Source: Oscillospiraceae bacterium
Lineage (GTDB): Bacteria > Bacillota > Clostridia > Oscillospirales > Ruminococcaceae
Assembly (NCBI GenBank): GCA_017550285.1
Contig: JAFZPP010000035.1
Coordinates: 1-51,480 of the forward strand
Direction: 5' to 3'
Length of the DNA stretch: 51,480 bases
Below, one piece after another: positions 1 to 8,099 of the stretch (positions are counted from its first letter, which is position 1; every line of letters begins with the position of its first letter). Under the pieces are notes generated by a model that did no database searches, was not told the origin of the DNA, and worked only from the letters and a program-made list of their open reading frames with translations. The position numbers and the translations under genes were made by a program.

Positions 1-185
1 AAAAGCCGCCGGAGCGTATCGGGCTTTTGTTACAGTCAGCCCTCCGGAGCGCTTTCGATCAATGGAGCGCGCACTGCGCAGTCAGAGCATATTATTACGC
101 AAAAGCCGCCGGAGCGTATCGGGCTTTTGTTACAGTCAGCCTTCCGGAGTGCTTTAGATCAATGGAGCCGCGCACTGCGCGGTTA
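1..185. repeat. Tandem duplication (100 bp period) of the ispG 3' end and downstream DNA
   Basis: Bases 1-88 and 101-189 are two near-identical direct copies spaced exactly 100 bp apart, each starting aaaagccgccggagcgtatc. The second copy runs through the ispG stop codon (TAA at 185-183) into its last codons, so the duplicated unit includes the gene's tail. Read leftward, each copy has a GC-rich hairpin with an AGT loop, then a conserved stretch (TTGATC-AAAGC-CTCCGG), then an inverted repeat AAAAGCC/GGCTTTT ending in a short T-run that could act as a weak terminator. A third related copy lies at 51090-51128. Confidence 0.8.
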
Positions 186-1220
186 GAGCTTTTCGATTTC
201 TGCAAGCAGCGCGGGGACGATTTCCGATTCCGGCACCTTGCCGAGAATCTGCTCGCCCTTGAAGAGCACCGCACAGCCGTCGCCGCCTGCAATGCCGATA
301 TCCGCTTCTCTTGCCTCGCCGGGACCGTTCACGACGCAGCCCATGACCGCGACCTTGATATTCTTCTCGCAGCCGCGCAGCGCTTCCTCAACCGCCTTTG
401 CCGTGCTGATGAGGTCGATGCGCGTTCTGCCGCAGGTCGGGCAGGAGACAAGCTGTACACCGCCGCGCTTGCCGATTGCCTTGAGGATATCCTGTGCCGC
501 AGCAATCTCCTCGACCGGATCGGCGGTCAGTGAAACACGGATCGTTTCACCGATGCCGTCGCAGAGCAGCGAACCGATGCCCGCTGCGGATTTGATCAGA
601 CCCATGCGCGCCGTACCTGCCTCGGTGACGCCGAGATGCAGCGGATAATCGCAGGATTCCGCCGCGAGCCGGTAGCAGGCGATCATATTCTGCACATTCG
701 AGGATTTGATCGAAATGACAATATCATTGAAGTCATATTTTTCGAGCAGCTTCGCGTGATTCAGCGCACTCTCGACCATTGCCTGCGGGGTCGGACCGCC
801 GTATTTTGCGAGCAGGTCCTTTTCCAGCGAGCCGGAGTTCACGCCGATGCGGATCGGGATATTTTTCTCACGGCACTTGTCCGCGACTGCCTTGACGCGG
901 TCCATTGAGCCGATATTGCCGGGATTGATGCGGATTTTATCAATGCCTGCGTCCGCCGCAGCGAGCGCCAGCTTATAGTCAAAATGAATGTCTGCGACGA
1001 GCGGAATCGAAACTGCCTCCTTGATTGCCGGAATCAGCGCGACCGCGTCCATATTCGGGATTGCGGCGCGGACAATCTCACAGCCCGCCGCCTCGAGCGT
1101 CTTTGCCTGTGCGACCGAAGCCGCGATATCGTCCGAGCGCGTGTTGAGCATGGACTGGATGTAGATATGCTTGCCGTCGAGCAGACATTGCCCGACCTTG
1201 ACAGGATGCAGATTTCTCAT
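183..1220 (-). CDS. ispG: 4-hydroxy-3-methylbut-2-enyl-diphosphate synthase (flavodoxin-type), IspG/GcpE
   Basis: IspG is the cytosolic iron-sulfur enzyme of the MEP pathway that reductively opens methylerythritol cyclodiphosphate to HMBPP, the precursor of IPP and DMAPP. The 345-residue protein matches the compact bacterial form: a TIM-barrel N-terminal half (VADIHFDYKLAL near 75, RINPGNIG near 97) and a C-terminal 4Fe-4S domain with Cys260 and Cys263 in the CPTCGRT motif, Cys295 in CVVNGPGEA, and Glu302 as the likely fourth ligand. The start is supported by AAAGGA 11 bases upstream. It is the last gene of the leftward pyrH operon, 75 bp after a small membrane protein gene, and shares the MEP pathway with dxr in the same operon. 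Its 3' end is duplicated downstream. Confidence 0.97.
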   Translation of the reverse strand: MRNLHPVKVGQCLLDGKHIYIQSMLNTRSDDIAASVAQAKTLEAAGCEIVRAAIPNMDAVALIPAIKEAVSIPLVADIHFDYKLALAAADAGIDKIRINPGNIGSMDRVKAVADKCREKNIPIRIGVNSGSLEKDLLAKYGGPTPQAMVESALNHAKLLEKYDFNDIVISIKSSNVQNMIACYRLAAESCDYPLHLGVTEAGTARMGLIKSAAGIGSLLCDGIGETIRVSLTADPVEEIAAAQDILKAIGKRGGVQLVSCPTCGRTRIDLISTAKAVEEALRGCEKNIKVAVMGCVVNGPGEAREADIGIAGGDGCAVLFKGEQILGKVPESEIVPALLAEIEKL

Positions 1221-1295
1221 GATATTACGTCCTTTCAGATAAAATGGCGGACTGCGCCGCGCCGGCTGCTGACGGTCAGCCCGTGCAGCGGATGA

Positions 1296-1895
1296 TCAGG
1301 TTTCTTCCTGTTCCGCTGTTTCGGCTGCGGGGGATTCCGCCCGTGCCGGTTCCGCCGTATCCGCATCGAGCCCCATTGTGCTCGGTACAGGCACATCGTC
1401 GTTATGATGCACTGCCTGCCATGTCGTCATGCGGTTATACTGCACGATAATCAGCGCATTTGCAAAGGAGCTGTCGCCGGAAAGCCGCAGCTCATATTTT
1501 CCGTCCGGCAGATAGCAGACCGCATAGCTGCCGGTCAGACCGCTGTCGATATGGTGAATCGGAATCTGCATCATCGTCGCAGAATCGTCGATTTTACTGC
1601 GTATACTGAGCACGATTGCCGCAATGCCGCAGACTGCCGCCGTAATGCCGACCGCAATGCTGTATTTATAGGCGCCGAGCAGCAGTCCGGCGAGCATGAC
1701 GACGACCGCGATGCAGACGCCTTCTATGAGCACCTTTCTGTTTTGCAGGAATCTGTCGCGCGTTTCCCAGAGCAGATCATCGGGGACCGGCTTCCGTTCG
1801 GGCATTTCTGCCGCAGCGATCATGGATTCCTCATCGGATGTAAGATTTTTCGTAACCCTGCGCACAAACGGCGCATGAAGGATTGCGTCTTTCAT
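1296..1895 (-). CDS. Hypothetical membrane protein, paralogous to its upstream neighbour
   Basis: The 199-residue protein has a soluble N-terminus, two predicted membrane segments (about residues 58-76 and 79-98), and a soluble C-terminal half ending in an acidic, Ala/Pro/Glu-rich tail. No named family is recognised. The segment IDDSATMMQIPIHH, then YAVCYLPDGKYELRL, then a T-W ending is clearly related to IDDSAIFTVIPVHH, YLVFYQPDGRYVLRI and VTWMPV in the preceding gene, so the two are diverged tandem duplicates. The start at 1895 overlaps the upstream stop as ATGA and has a GGAGGAA ribosome site; an in-frame extension to 1976 is rejected because it lies inside the upstream gene. Its place between rseP and ispG suggests an envelope role, but that is only inference from position. 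Confidence 0.8.
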   Translation of the reverse strand: MKDAILHAPFVRRVTKNLTSDEESMIAAAEMPERKPVPDDLLWETRDRFLQNRKVLIEGVCIAVVVMLAGLLLGAYKYSIAVGITAAVCGIAAIVLSIRSKIDDSATMMQIPIHHIDSGLTGSYAVCYLPDGKYELRLSGDSSFANALIIVQYNRMTTWQAVHHNDDVPVPSTMGLDADTAEPARAESPAAETAEQEET

Positions 1896-2638
1896 AAGAA
1901 TTCCTCCGGAATCAGCGTGCTGACCGGCATCCATGTCACATTGCCCTGACAGGTCACGACGACCACAGCGCGGCATTCTCCGGCATTTCGGGGAATGCGC
2001 AGGACATATCTGCCGTCCGGCTGATAGAATACCAGATAGTTGACATACCGTGTTTCATATAGGGGAAATGTCTGCACGTAGCGATGCCGGACATAATGCT
2101 TCACATCGTAGCAGTGATGCACCGGAATCACCGTAAATATCGCAGAATCGTCGATACTGAGCCAGCTTGCGCCTCTGCCCTTCCGCAGCATGGTCACGAT
2201 AAAGCCGATCAGTCCGCCGAACACTGCCGCAGGCAGTGCAAGCTCCGGATGCGGCGGCTGGAGACTGTGGCGGGGCGGCAGCAGGAAGAACAGTCCCGCG
2301 GCAGCACCGATCACAATGCTGCCGAGCATCATAGACGAAATAGATTCCTGCGTATCGGAATATTTTGCGTTGATCATCCTGCGCACCTTCTCATTGACCG
2401 GATGCCAGAGCGGAGACTGCGATTGCGCAATCAGGTCGCGCTCCTCCTCGGAAAGATGCTGTTCAATCAGCAGGCAGACGGTCATGGAGAGCAGAAATGC
2501 CGCGATCATGACGATCACAGGGGGGATATTGAGATCAAACGAGATGACGATCAGCGGCAGGATCGTTGCAGCGATGCAGGATACGTACAGCGGATACTTC
2601 TTGCCGTTGAACGGGTGCAGATATTTCAGTTTTTTCAT
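1892..2638 (-). CDS. Hypothetical multi-pass membrane protein (pair with 1296-1895)
   Basis: A 248-residue protein with four predicted membrane segments: two near residues 17-58 (LYVSCIAATILPLIVISF; IVMIAAFLLSMTVCLL) and two near 104-149 (MLGSIVIGAAAGLFFLL; LPAAVFGGLIGFIVTML). A soluble C-terminal region of about 95 residues carries the conserved IDDSA...IPVHH...PDGRY signature shared with the next gene. It has a lysine-rich start (MKKLKY) and lies 24 bp after rseP, overlapping the following gene by 4 bp, so the pair is translationally coupled. The function is unknown. The shared domain contains adjacent histidines (VHH) that could bind a ligand or metal, but no known family is assigned. Confidence 0.82.
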   Translation of the reverse strand: MKKLKYLHPFNGKKYPLYVSCIAATILPLIVISFDLNIPPVIVMIAAFLLSMTVCLLIEQHLSEEERDLIAQSQSPLWHPVNEKVRRMINAKYSDTQESISSMMLGSIVIGAAAGLFFLLPPRHSLQPPHPELALPAAVFGGLIGFIVTMLRKGRGASWLSIDDSAIFTVIPVHHCYDVKHYVRHRYVQTFPLYETRYVNYLVFYQPDGRYVLRIPRNAGECRAVVVVTCQGNVTWMPVSTLIPEEFL

Positions 2639-2662
2639 AGTCTTTTCCTTTACTGTCAGAAT

Positions 2663-3712
2663 TTAACGTGTAAATATTTTTGAAATGTCCTGGAAGGTGA
2701 TGACAACCATGAGCAGCATCAGAGCGGCGAGCCCGCAGAAGTGGATCATGCCCTCGACCTTTGCAGGGCAGGGCTTGCGGCGGATTGCCTCGACAATGAG
2801 GAAGACGAGTCTGCCGCCGTCCAGCGCGGGAAACGGAATCAGATTGAAGATGCCGACATTGATTGTGATAAAGCCGAGGATATCGAACATCGTCGTGAGC
2901 TTTTCGCGGAAGGTCTCGCTCATGTTGACAACGGTTGTTGTCGCGTCGATGATGCCGACCACGCCGGAGAGATCATGGAAGCCGTATTTTCCGCTGAGCA
3001 GATCGACCAGCGAAATCCAGATCAGGCGCGCGGTTGTGAGATAGTATTTGCAGGTGTGGCTGATGATCGTCAGCGGGGTCTTTTCATCGCGCAGCAAATA
3101 AAAATCGAGCAGACCCTGCGTTTCCGTATTGAGGAAGGTGACATCGTCATAGGTGAGGAGCTGTCCGTTGCGCTCGACCGTGACCTGAAAGGTATCGCAG
3201 GTATCATTCTGCAAGGCATAGGAGATATCCTGCCACGTAAAGATTTTCAGCCCGTTGATCGAGACAAAGCGGTCATTTTCCTGTAGCCACTGCGAGGAGG
3301 TCGAGATGCTCTCGCCTGCATCATTTGTACGGAACTGCGCGATTTTCGTCGAGGTCATCGGCTGATCGAGACAGACATAGCCGAAGATCAGAACGAAGCC
3401 GAGGATCAGGTTCATGACGGCGCCTGCCACGGTGACAAGCATCCGCTTCCAGACCGCCTGTTTGCGGAATGCACGCGGATCGTCGCTGTTTTCGTCCTCG
3501 CCCTCCATGGCGCAGTAGCCGCCGATCGGCAGGATGCGGAGCGAATATTTTGTCTCGCCCTTTTGCTTGGAGAAGATTGCGGGTCCCATGCCGATGGAAA
3601 ATTCAAGCACGCGGATGCCGCATTTTTTTGCGACGAAGAAATGTCCTGCCTCGTGCAGCATGATGATGATGCCGAAGCCGAGAATCGCCGCGAGTACAGT
3701 CAGAATGGTCAT
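2663..3712 (-). CDS. rseP: Site-2 intramembrane zinc metalloprotease RseP/RasP
   Basis: RseP-family proteases cut membrane-embedded substrates, typically anti-sigma factors already trimmed by a site-1 protease, and clear remnant signal peptides. The 349-residue protein has the zinc motif HEAGH at residues 20-24 in the first membrane helix, followed by GPAIFSKQKGETKYSLRILPIGGY, and a C-terminal second active-site motif NLIPFPALDGGRLVF that gives the third zinc ligand. Between them is one PDZ-like region (about 125-200), as in Gram-positive RasP. The operon position after dxr is the usual one in Firmicutes, although a CPBP gene is inserted here. Two sigma factors in the window (27475 and 32287) make anti-sigma cleavage a plausible but untested role. 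Confidence 0.96.
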   Translation of the reverse strand: MTILTVLAAILGFGIIIMLHEAGHFFVAKKCGIRVLEFSIGMGPAIFSKQKGETKYSLRILPIGGYCAMEGEDENSDDPRAFRKQAVWKRMLVTVAGAVMNLILGFVLIFGYVCLDQPMTSTKIAQFRTNDAGESISTSSQWLQENDRFVSINGLKIFTWQDISYALQNDTCDTFQVTVERNGQLLTYDDVTFLNTETQGLLDFYLLRDEKTPLTIISHTCKYYLTTARLIWISLVDLLSGKYGFHDLSGVVGIIDATTTVVNMSETFREKLTTMFDILGFITINVGIFNLIPFPALDGGRLVFLIVEAIRRKPCPAKVEGMIHFCGLAALMLLMVVITFQDISKIFTR

Positions 3713-3815
3713 AGATCAGGTTCCTTTCGCATCAGAATAGAGAATGTATACCGTCAATAGAATACCCGAAAAGCATGGAAATTCCTGATGCATCAGGTGA
3801 AAATTTCGGAAAAAT

Positions 3816-4490
3816 TCAGTATTTGAAGATCAGCAGGATGCCGACCGCATTGATTGCAAGATTGGCGCAGCCGTGGACAAGCCAGCTTGCCTTGACGCTG
3901 TCATAATGGTCGCAGATCGCCTGCAAAAAGAGTGCCGCGGCGAAAAGCGCCGCAATGCAGAGCAGCAGCATCGGAATACTGAGCCACGAATCGACGATGC
4001 CGAGATGATAGACAGCGAATGCCAGCGCACTGAGCATGCTGCCCGCCTTTGCAAGTCCTGCACGCCGGAAGGCTTCCGTCAGAAATCCGCGGAAGAATGC
4101 CTCCTCCAGAAATGAGTTAATCAGCGCGATATATGCAAAGACGAACAGGCAGTTTTCCTTTGTGAGCTGTTCCTTCTGCATGAGATTCTGCCGGATTGCG
4201 GGCAGATCGAGAAAGCCGCGCAGCAGCCAGAAGCCGAGCAGAACCGTCGGAATCACGGCAATCATAAAAACAATGAGCTTTCCGGCTTTCTGCATCGGTT
4301 TGAAGCGGATGCATTCTTTCAGACCGGTTCCGGAGAATGCCGTGCCGGCGCCGATCAGGATGCAGGTCAGGAGCAGCTTGATGAGACTTTTGAGGAAATA
4401 GGGCGGCGCGAGCATCTGCTCGGTGACGAACATGACGCCGAGAAAGAGCAGTGCCGCGCATGCCGGAATCAGGATTTGTCTGCGCTTCAT
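3816..4490 (-). CDS. CPBP-family intramembrane metalloprotease (Rce1/Abi-like)
   Basis: The 224-residue protein has about six to seven membrane segments and the CPBP motifs: EEAFFRG (motif 1, residues about 128-134), a histidine in AVYHLGIVDSW (motif 2), and HGCAN (HxxxN, motif 4) near the C-terminus. The family includes the eukaryotic CAAX protease Rce1 and bacterial members linked to bacteriocin self-immunity and envelope protein processing; the substrate cannot be told from sequence. It sits 15 bp after dxr and 103 bp before rseP, so two unrelated intramembrane proteases are consecutive in one lipid-synthesis operon. That insertion is unusual, since dxr and rseP are normally adjacent. Confidence 0.88.
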   Translation of the reverse strand: MKRRQILIPACAALLFLGVMFVTEQMLAPPYFLKSLIKLLLTCILIGAGTAFSGTGLKECIRFKPMQKAGKLIVFMIAVIPTVLLGFWLLRGFLDLPAIRQNLMQKEQLTKENCLFVFAYIALINSFLEEAFFRGFLTEAFRRAGLAKAGSMLSALAFAVYHLGIVDSWLSIPMLLLCIAALFAAALFLQAICDHYDSVKASWLVHGCANLAINAVGILLIFKY

Positions 4491-4505
4491 GCTGCATCCC
4501 GCCTT

Positions 4506-5654
4506 TCAGGAGGCGATTGCCGCTGCGACAAATTCGCGTGCGCTGCGGTCCGCGGCGACAACATCCTCATAGCAGGTCAGCGGTGCGGACGGAATGCTGT
4601 CGAGCGCTTCGGTCACGAGTTCGCCGATGCGCAGGAACGAAATCTTCCGCTGTAGGAATGCCGCAACTGCCGCCTCATTCGCACCGTTTGCGATTGCCGG
4701 TGCACTGCCGCCGGTTTCGCTCGCACGGATGCAGGCGGTCAGGCAGTCGAAAGTATCGTAATCCGGCTTTGCGAAGGTCAGCGTACCGTAATCGGTCAGC
4801 GAGAGCGGCTTTGTCGGGCAGGGGAGCCGGTCGGGATAGAGCAGCGCATACTGAATCGGAATCTTCATATCCGGCACGCCCATTTGTCCGATCATCGAAT
4901 CGTCCTGATAGACGACCGCGGAATGCAGCACACTCTGCCGGTGGACAACAATCTCAATCTGATCTGGTTTCAGGTCAAAGAGCCAGCGCGCCTCGATGAA
5001 TTCGAGCCCTTTGTTCATCAGCGTCGCAGAGTCGATTGTGATTTTATTGCCCATGCTCCAGTTCGGATGATTGAGCGCCTGCTCGACGGTTGTTTCGGCG
5101 AGATCGGCTTTTGTTTTGCCGAAGAACGGTCCGCCGGAAGCCGTCAGGATAATCTTTTTGAGCTGACTGCGCTTGTTTCCCTGCAAGCACTGGAAAATCG
5201 CGGAATGCTCGCTGTCAATCGGATAGATCGGGAGACCGCGGTCGGCGGCAGCCTTCATGACGAGTGCACCGCCTGCGACGAGCGTTTCCTTGTTTGCCAG
5301 CGCAATCGGTTTATTCGCTTCGATTGCGGTCAGCGTCGGCAGCAGACCGACCATGCCGACCACGGAATTGAGCAAAGTGCCCGTGCTCTGATGCCGTGCA
5401 ATTTCGCACAAACCGTCCATTCCTGCCAAAAGGCGGCAGCCAAGACCGGCTGCCGCTTCCTTGAGAGCAGAATAACGGGATTCATCCGCGATGCACAGCA
5501 GCTCGGGCTTCAGCAGGCGCGCCTGCTTTACCAGCTCCTCAACACGGGAATTCGCGGCAAGCGCCGTCACACGGATGCCGTGCATCTGTGCAACCTCAAT
5601 CGCCTGCGTACCGATGCTTCCCGTCGAGCCGAGGATTGCGATACTGTCTGTCAT
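4506..5654 (-). CDS. dxr: 1-deoxy-D-xylulose-5-phosphate reductoisomerase
   Basis: Dxr converts DXP to methylerythritol 4-phosphate with NADPH, the first committed MEP-pathway step. The 382-residue sequence begins with the NADPH-binding motif GSTGSIGTQAI (residues 9-19). It contains NKETLVAGG, the metal and substrate segment IDSEHSAIFQCLQG, and the catalytic-loop region GNKITIDSATLMNKGLEFIEA, and ends with GANEAAVAAF and a helical C-terminal domain. Length is normal for the family. It lies 22 bp after cdsA and 15 bp before the CPBP protease gene, with AAGGAGC upstream of its ATG. Confidence 0.98.
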   Translation of the reverse strand: MTDSIAILGSTGSIGTQAIEVAQMHGIRVTALAANSRVEELVKQARLLKPELLCIADESRYSALKEAAAGLGCRLLAGMDGLCEIARHQSTGTLLNSVVGMVGLLPTLTAIEANKPIALANKETLVAGGALVMKAAADRGLPIYPIDSEHSAIFQCLQGNKRSQLKKIILTASGGPFFGKTKADLAETTVEQALNHPNWSMGNKITIDSATLMNKGLEFIEARWLFDLKPDQIEIVVHRQSVLHSAVVYQDDSMIGQMGVPDMKIPIQYALLYPDRLPCPTKPLSLTDYGTLTFAKPDYDTFDCLTACIRASETGGSAPAIANGANEAAVAAFLQRKISFLRIGELVTEALDSIPSAPLTCYEDVVAADRSAREFVAAAIAS

Positions 5655-5676
5655 TTTGATGAAGCTCCTTTGTTTT

Positions 5677-6513
5677 TTAAGCTAATTCAAAGAAATTCGT
5701 TGCCTGAACGAACGCAGTAAAGAACGGCAGAACGAGCAGGACACTGTCAAACCGGTCGAGTACGCCGCCGTGACCGGGCATAATGTCGCCGTAATCCTTG
5801 AGCCCGAGCTGACGCTTGAGCGTCGAGGCTGCAAGGTCGCCGAGTGTGCCGAGCACTGCGCAGACCATGCTGATCAGGACGGTTGCGAACCAGTTGACGC
5901 CCATCGGGATGCCCTTCTTTGTCATGATTGAGCTGTAGACCGCGCAGAACGCGACAAAGAAGATGATATTCGCAACGATGCCGCCGATAAAGCCGACAAC
6001 GGTCTTTTTCGGGCTGATCTGCGGGCAGAGCTTTGCCTTGCCGAATGCAGAGCCGACGAAATATGCGCCGGTATCGGCAATCCATGCGCCGCAGAGCGCA
6101 AGCACGAGATAGGCAACGCCGTGATTCTCATGCGTTTTGTTCAGCGTGACAGCGGCAGCCATGGCAGGCGGGATCAGGAACATGCCTGCGAGAAATGCGA
6201 AGAATGTCTTATCTGCCATTTTCTTCTGGTGACGGACATAATCAAACAGCACGCAGCAGATCGCGGCAATCATCATCATGGAACGGTATCTTGCAACGAT
6301 GCCGACCTGCAAAAACGGCAGCAGGAATGCGTAGCTGAGCGCTGCAACGGAAGAAAGATGATAGCGCAGCAGCTTGTTTGCACGCAGGAGCTCATAGAGC
6401 GCCACGGCGGAAATAATACCTGCCGCAAGCGGTAAGGCGAACGTATTGTGGAAAAACAGTACGATCAGCGCAATCAGAATGCCGATCGCTGCGGTAATCA
6501 AACGTGTGACCAT
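5677..6513 (-). CDS. cdsA: Phosphatidate cytidylyltransferase
   Basis: CdsA makes CDP-diacylglycerol from phosphatidate and CTP, the branch point to all membrane phospholipids. The 278-residue protein is a polytopic membrane protein with the family signature near the C-terminus: STLKRQLGLKDYGDIMPGHGG followed by LDRFDS. Start choice: an in-frame TTG at 6585 belongs to a TTGACA promoter box and is unlikely to be a start, and an ATG at 6555 lies at the expected -10 region with no ribosome site. The ATG at 6513 gives the usual MVTRLITAAIGI N-terminus directly before the first helix, although the nearest purine-rich site is 25 bases away. The exact start is therefore uncertain, while the identity is firm. 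Confidence 0.95.
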   Translation of the reverse strand: MVTRLITAAIGILIALIVLFFHNTFALPLAAGIISAVALYELLRANKLLRYHLSSVAALSYAFLLPFLQVGIVARYRSMMMIAAICCVLFDYVRHQKKMADKTFFAFLAGMFLIPPAMAAAVTLNKTHENHGVAYLVLALCGAWIADTGAYFVGSAFGKAKLCPQISPKKTVVGFIGGIVANIIFFVAFCAVYSSIMTKKGIPMGVNWFATVLISMVCAVLGTLGDLAASTLKRQLGLKDYGDIMPGHGGVLDRFDSVLLVLPFFTAFVQATNFFELA

Positions 6514-6555
6514 ATGTGTCTGCGGCGGAGATGCCGCGCCTCCAATCCAATTCAT

Positions 6556-6585
6556 CAAATACGCAGAGCGTATCTGCTCTGTCAA
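6556..6585 (-). promoter_or_regulatory. Probable internal promoter upstream of cdsA
   Basis: On the minus strand TTGACA (6585-6580) matches the -35 consensus exactly and is followed after 17-18 bp by a weak -10 (GTATTT/TATTTG). The 200-bp gap between uppS and cdsA is the largest within this operon, which fits an internal promoter. Confidence 0.45.
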
Positions 6586-6713
6586 TTATCATATGTGTAT
6601 GCCAAATACACGGACAGAGCAGGCAGTTCTGCAAAACAAATCAAAAGAGCAGATCCGTTTTGTGCAGCGGTTCTGTTGTGATATCCTATGCTGCGGATCT
6701 GTATATCATGCGC

Positions 6714-7442
6714 TCAGAGTCCGCCGAAGCGTCTGGTACGGCGCGCAAATTCGACAATCGCCTTGTCCAGCTCCTTGGAATCGAAATCCGGAAAGAGCGT
6801 ATCGCAGAAATAGAATTCCGCATAGGCGTTCTGCCAGAGCAGGAAGTTCGAGAGACGCTGCTCGCCGCCCGGACGGATCATCAGATCGACATCGGGCATA
6901 TCCTTTGTATAAAGGTGCTGCGAGATCATATCCTCGGTGATCTCCTCGGGCTCGAGCTTGCCTTCCTTGACGAGCTGTGCGAGCTCTTTGCAGGCATGCG
7001 TGATCTCATTGCGCGAGCCGTAGTTTGCAGCGATGCCGGCGGTCATGCGCTCGAAATCGACGGTATCCTTCTGGATATCAATATACTGCTGCCGGAGGTC
7101 TGCCTCAAAGCCGTCCTCATCGCCGAGCAGCACGAAGCGCGTGCGCAGATCGAAATGGTCGTAGGCTTCTTTCAGGTACTTGCGCATCAGATCCATGAGC
7201 GCATGTACCTCATCATCCGGACGCTTCCAGTTTTCGGTTGAGAATGCATAGAACGACATGTACTTCACGCCGATGTCATTTGCATAGCGCAGGAGCTTGC
7301 GGAAGGCAAGCGCGCCCTGCACATGACCGTAGGTACGCGGCATACCGCGCTTTTTCGCCCATCTGCCGTTGCCGTCCATGATAATGGCGATATGCTGCGG
7401 CATCATATCCGCCGGTACCGGCGGTTCATTTTTCTTTGCCAT
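6714..7442 (-). CDS. uppS: Isoprenyl transferase (undecaprenyl diphosphate synthase)
   Basis: UppS adds eight IPP units to farnesyl diphosphate to give C55 undecaprenyl diphosphate, the lipid carrier used by MraY and MurG encoded later in the window. The 242-residue protein has the cis-prenyltransferase signature: HIAIIMDGNGRWAKKRG with catalytic Asp23, FYAFSTENWKRP, and a C-terminal RPGGEQRLSNFLLWQ. The last usually reads RTSGE in this family, so Pro-Gly is a small variation next to the IPP-binding Arg. It lies between frr (33 bp) and cdsA (about 200 bp). Confidence 0.97.
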   Translation of the reverse strand: MAKKNEPPVPADMMPQHIAIIMDGNGRWAKKRGMPRTYGHVQGALAFRKLLRYANDIGVKYMSFYAFSTENWKRPDDEVHALMDLMRKYLKEAYDHFDLRTRFVLLGDEDGFEADLRQQYIDIQKDTVDFERMTAGIAANYGSRNEITHACKELAQLVKEGKLEPEEITEDMISQHLYTKDMPDVDLMIRPGGEQRLSNFLLWQNAYAEFYFCDTLFPDFDSKELDKAIVEFARRTRRFGGL

Positions 7443-7475
7443 GAATAACTCCTCAGATTTTATTTGAGCGTCTGC

Positions 7476-8042
7476 TTAAAGGCTCATGATCTCCTTTTCC
7501 TTTTCGGAGACGATCTTATCAATTTCCTCGGTATAGCGGTCGGTCAGGGTCTGTGCCTTCTTCTCGGCAGCCTTCTGATCGTCCTCGGTGATCTCGGAAT
7601 CCTTCTTCATCTTCTTGAACTTGTCCATGAGATCGCGGCGCTCGTTGCGGACAGCGACCTTTGCCTCATCGCCGTATTTCTTCGCCATTTTAGCGAGCTC
7701 CTTACGACGGTCCTCCGTCGGCTGCGGGAATACGAGGCGGATCGTCTTGCCGTCATCGGTCGGGGTGATGCCGAGCTCGGAGGCAAGGATCGCCTTCGTG
7801 ATCGGACGGATCATCTGCGGGTCCCACGGCGTAATCAGGAGCATTCTGCCCTCGGAGACGGATACGGCAGCGACCTGATTGATCGGTGTCGGGGTGCCGA
7901 AGTAGTCCACGGGAATCTTATCGAGCACGGCAGGATTTGCTCTGCCGGCGCGGATCGAGCCGTATTCCTTCTGGAGCCGATCCACGATTTTTTTCATGTT
8001 CTTTTCGGATGCGTCGATTTTTTCCTTCAAAATATCAAGCAT
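7476..8042 (-). CDS. frr: Ribosome recycling factor
   Basis: RRF works with EF-G to split post-termination ribosomes. The 188-residue protein is colinear with the family: an N-terminal helix (MLDILKEKIDASEKNMKKIVDRLQKEY), the RAGRANPAVLDKI segment, a small beta domain (GTPTPINQVAAVSV), and C-terminal helices with the conserved RRDLMDKFKK and DRYTEEIDKIV regions. The start at 8042 is chosen because AAGGAG (8057-8052) is 9 bases away. An ATG at 8051 directly abuts that site and would leave no spacer. It follows pyrH by 57 bp, the usual neighbour. Confidence 0.97.
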   Translation of the reverse strand: MLDILKEKIDASEKNMKKIVDRLQKEYGSIRAGRANPAVLDKIPVDYFGTPTPINQVAAVSVSEGRMLLITPWDPQMIRPITKAILASELGITPTDDGKTIRLVFPQPTEDRRKELAKMAKKYGDEAKVAVRNERRDLMDKFKKMKKDSEITEDDQKAAEKKAQTLTDRYTEEIDKIVSEKEKEIMSL

Positions 8043-8099
8043 TGATTTCATCTCCTTGAAATAGTATATTGTACTATATAATATATAGTATATTCAGAA

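Noticed and set aside
6514-6585. N-terminal extension of CdsA to a TTG at 6585
   Set aside because: The TTG is the first half of a consensus -35 box (TTGACA), no ribosome site precedes it, and the extension has no counterpart in the family.
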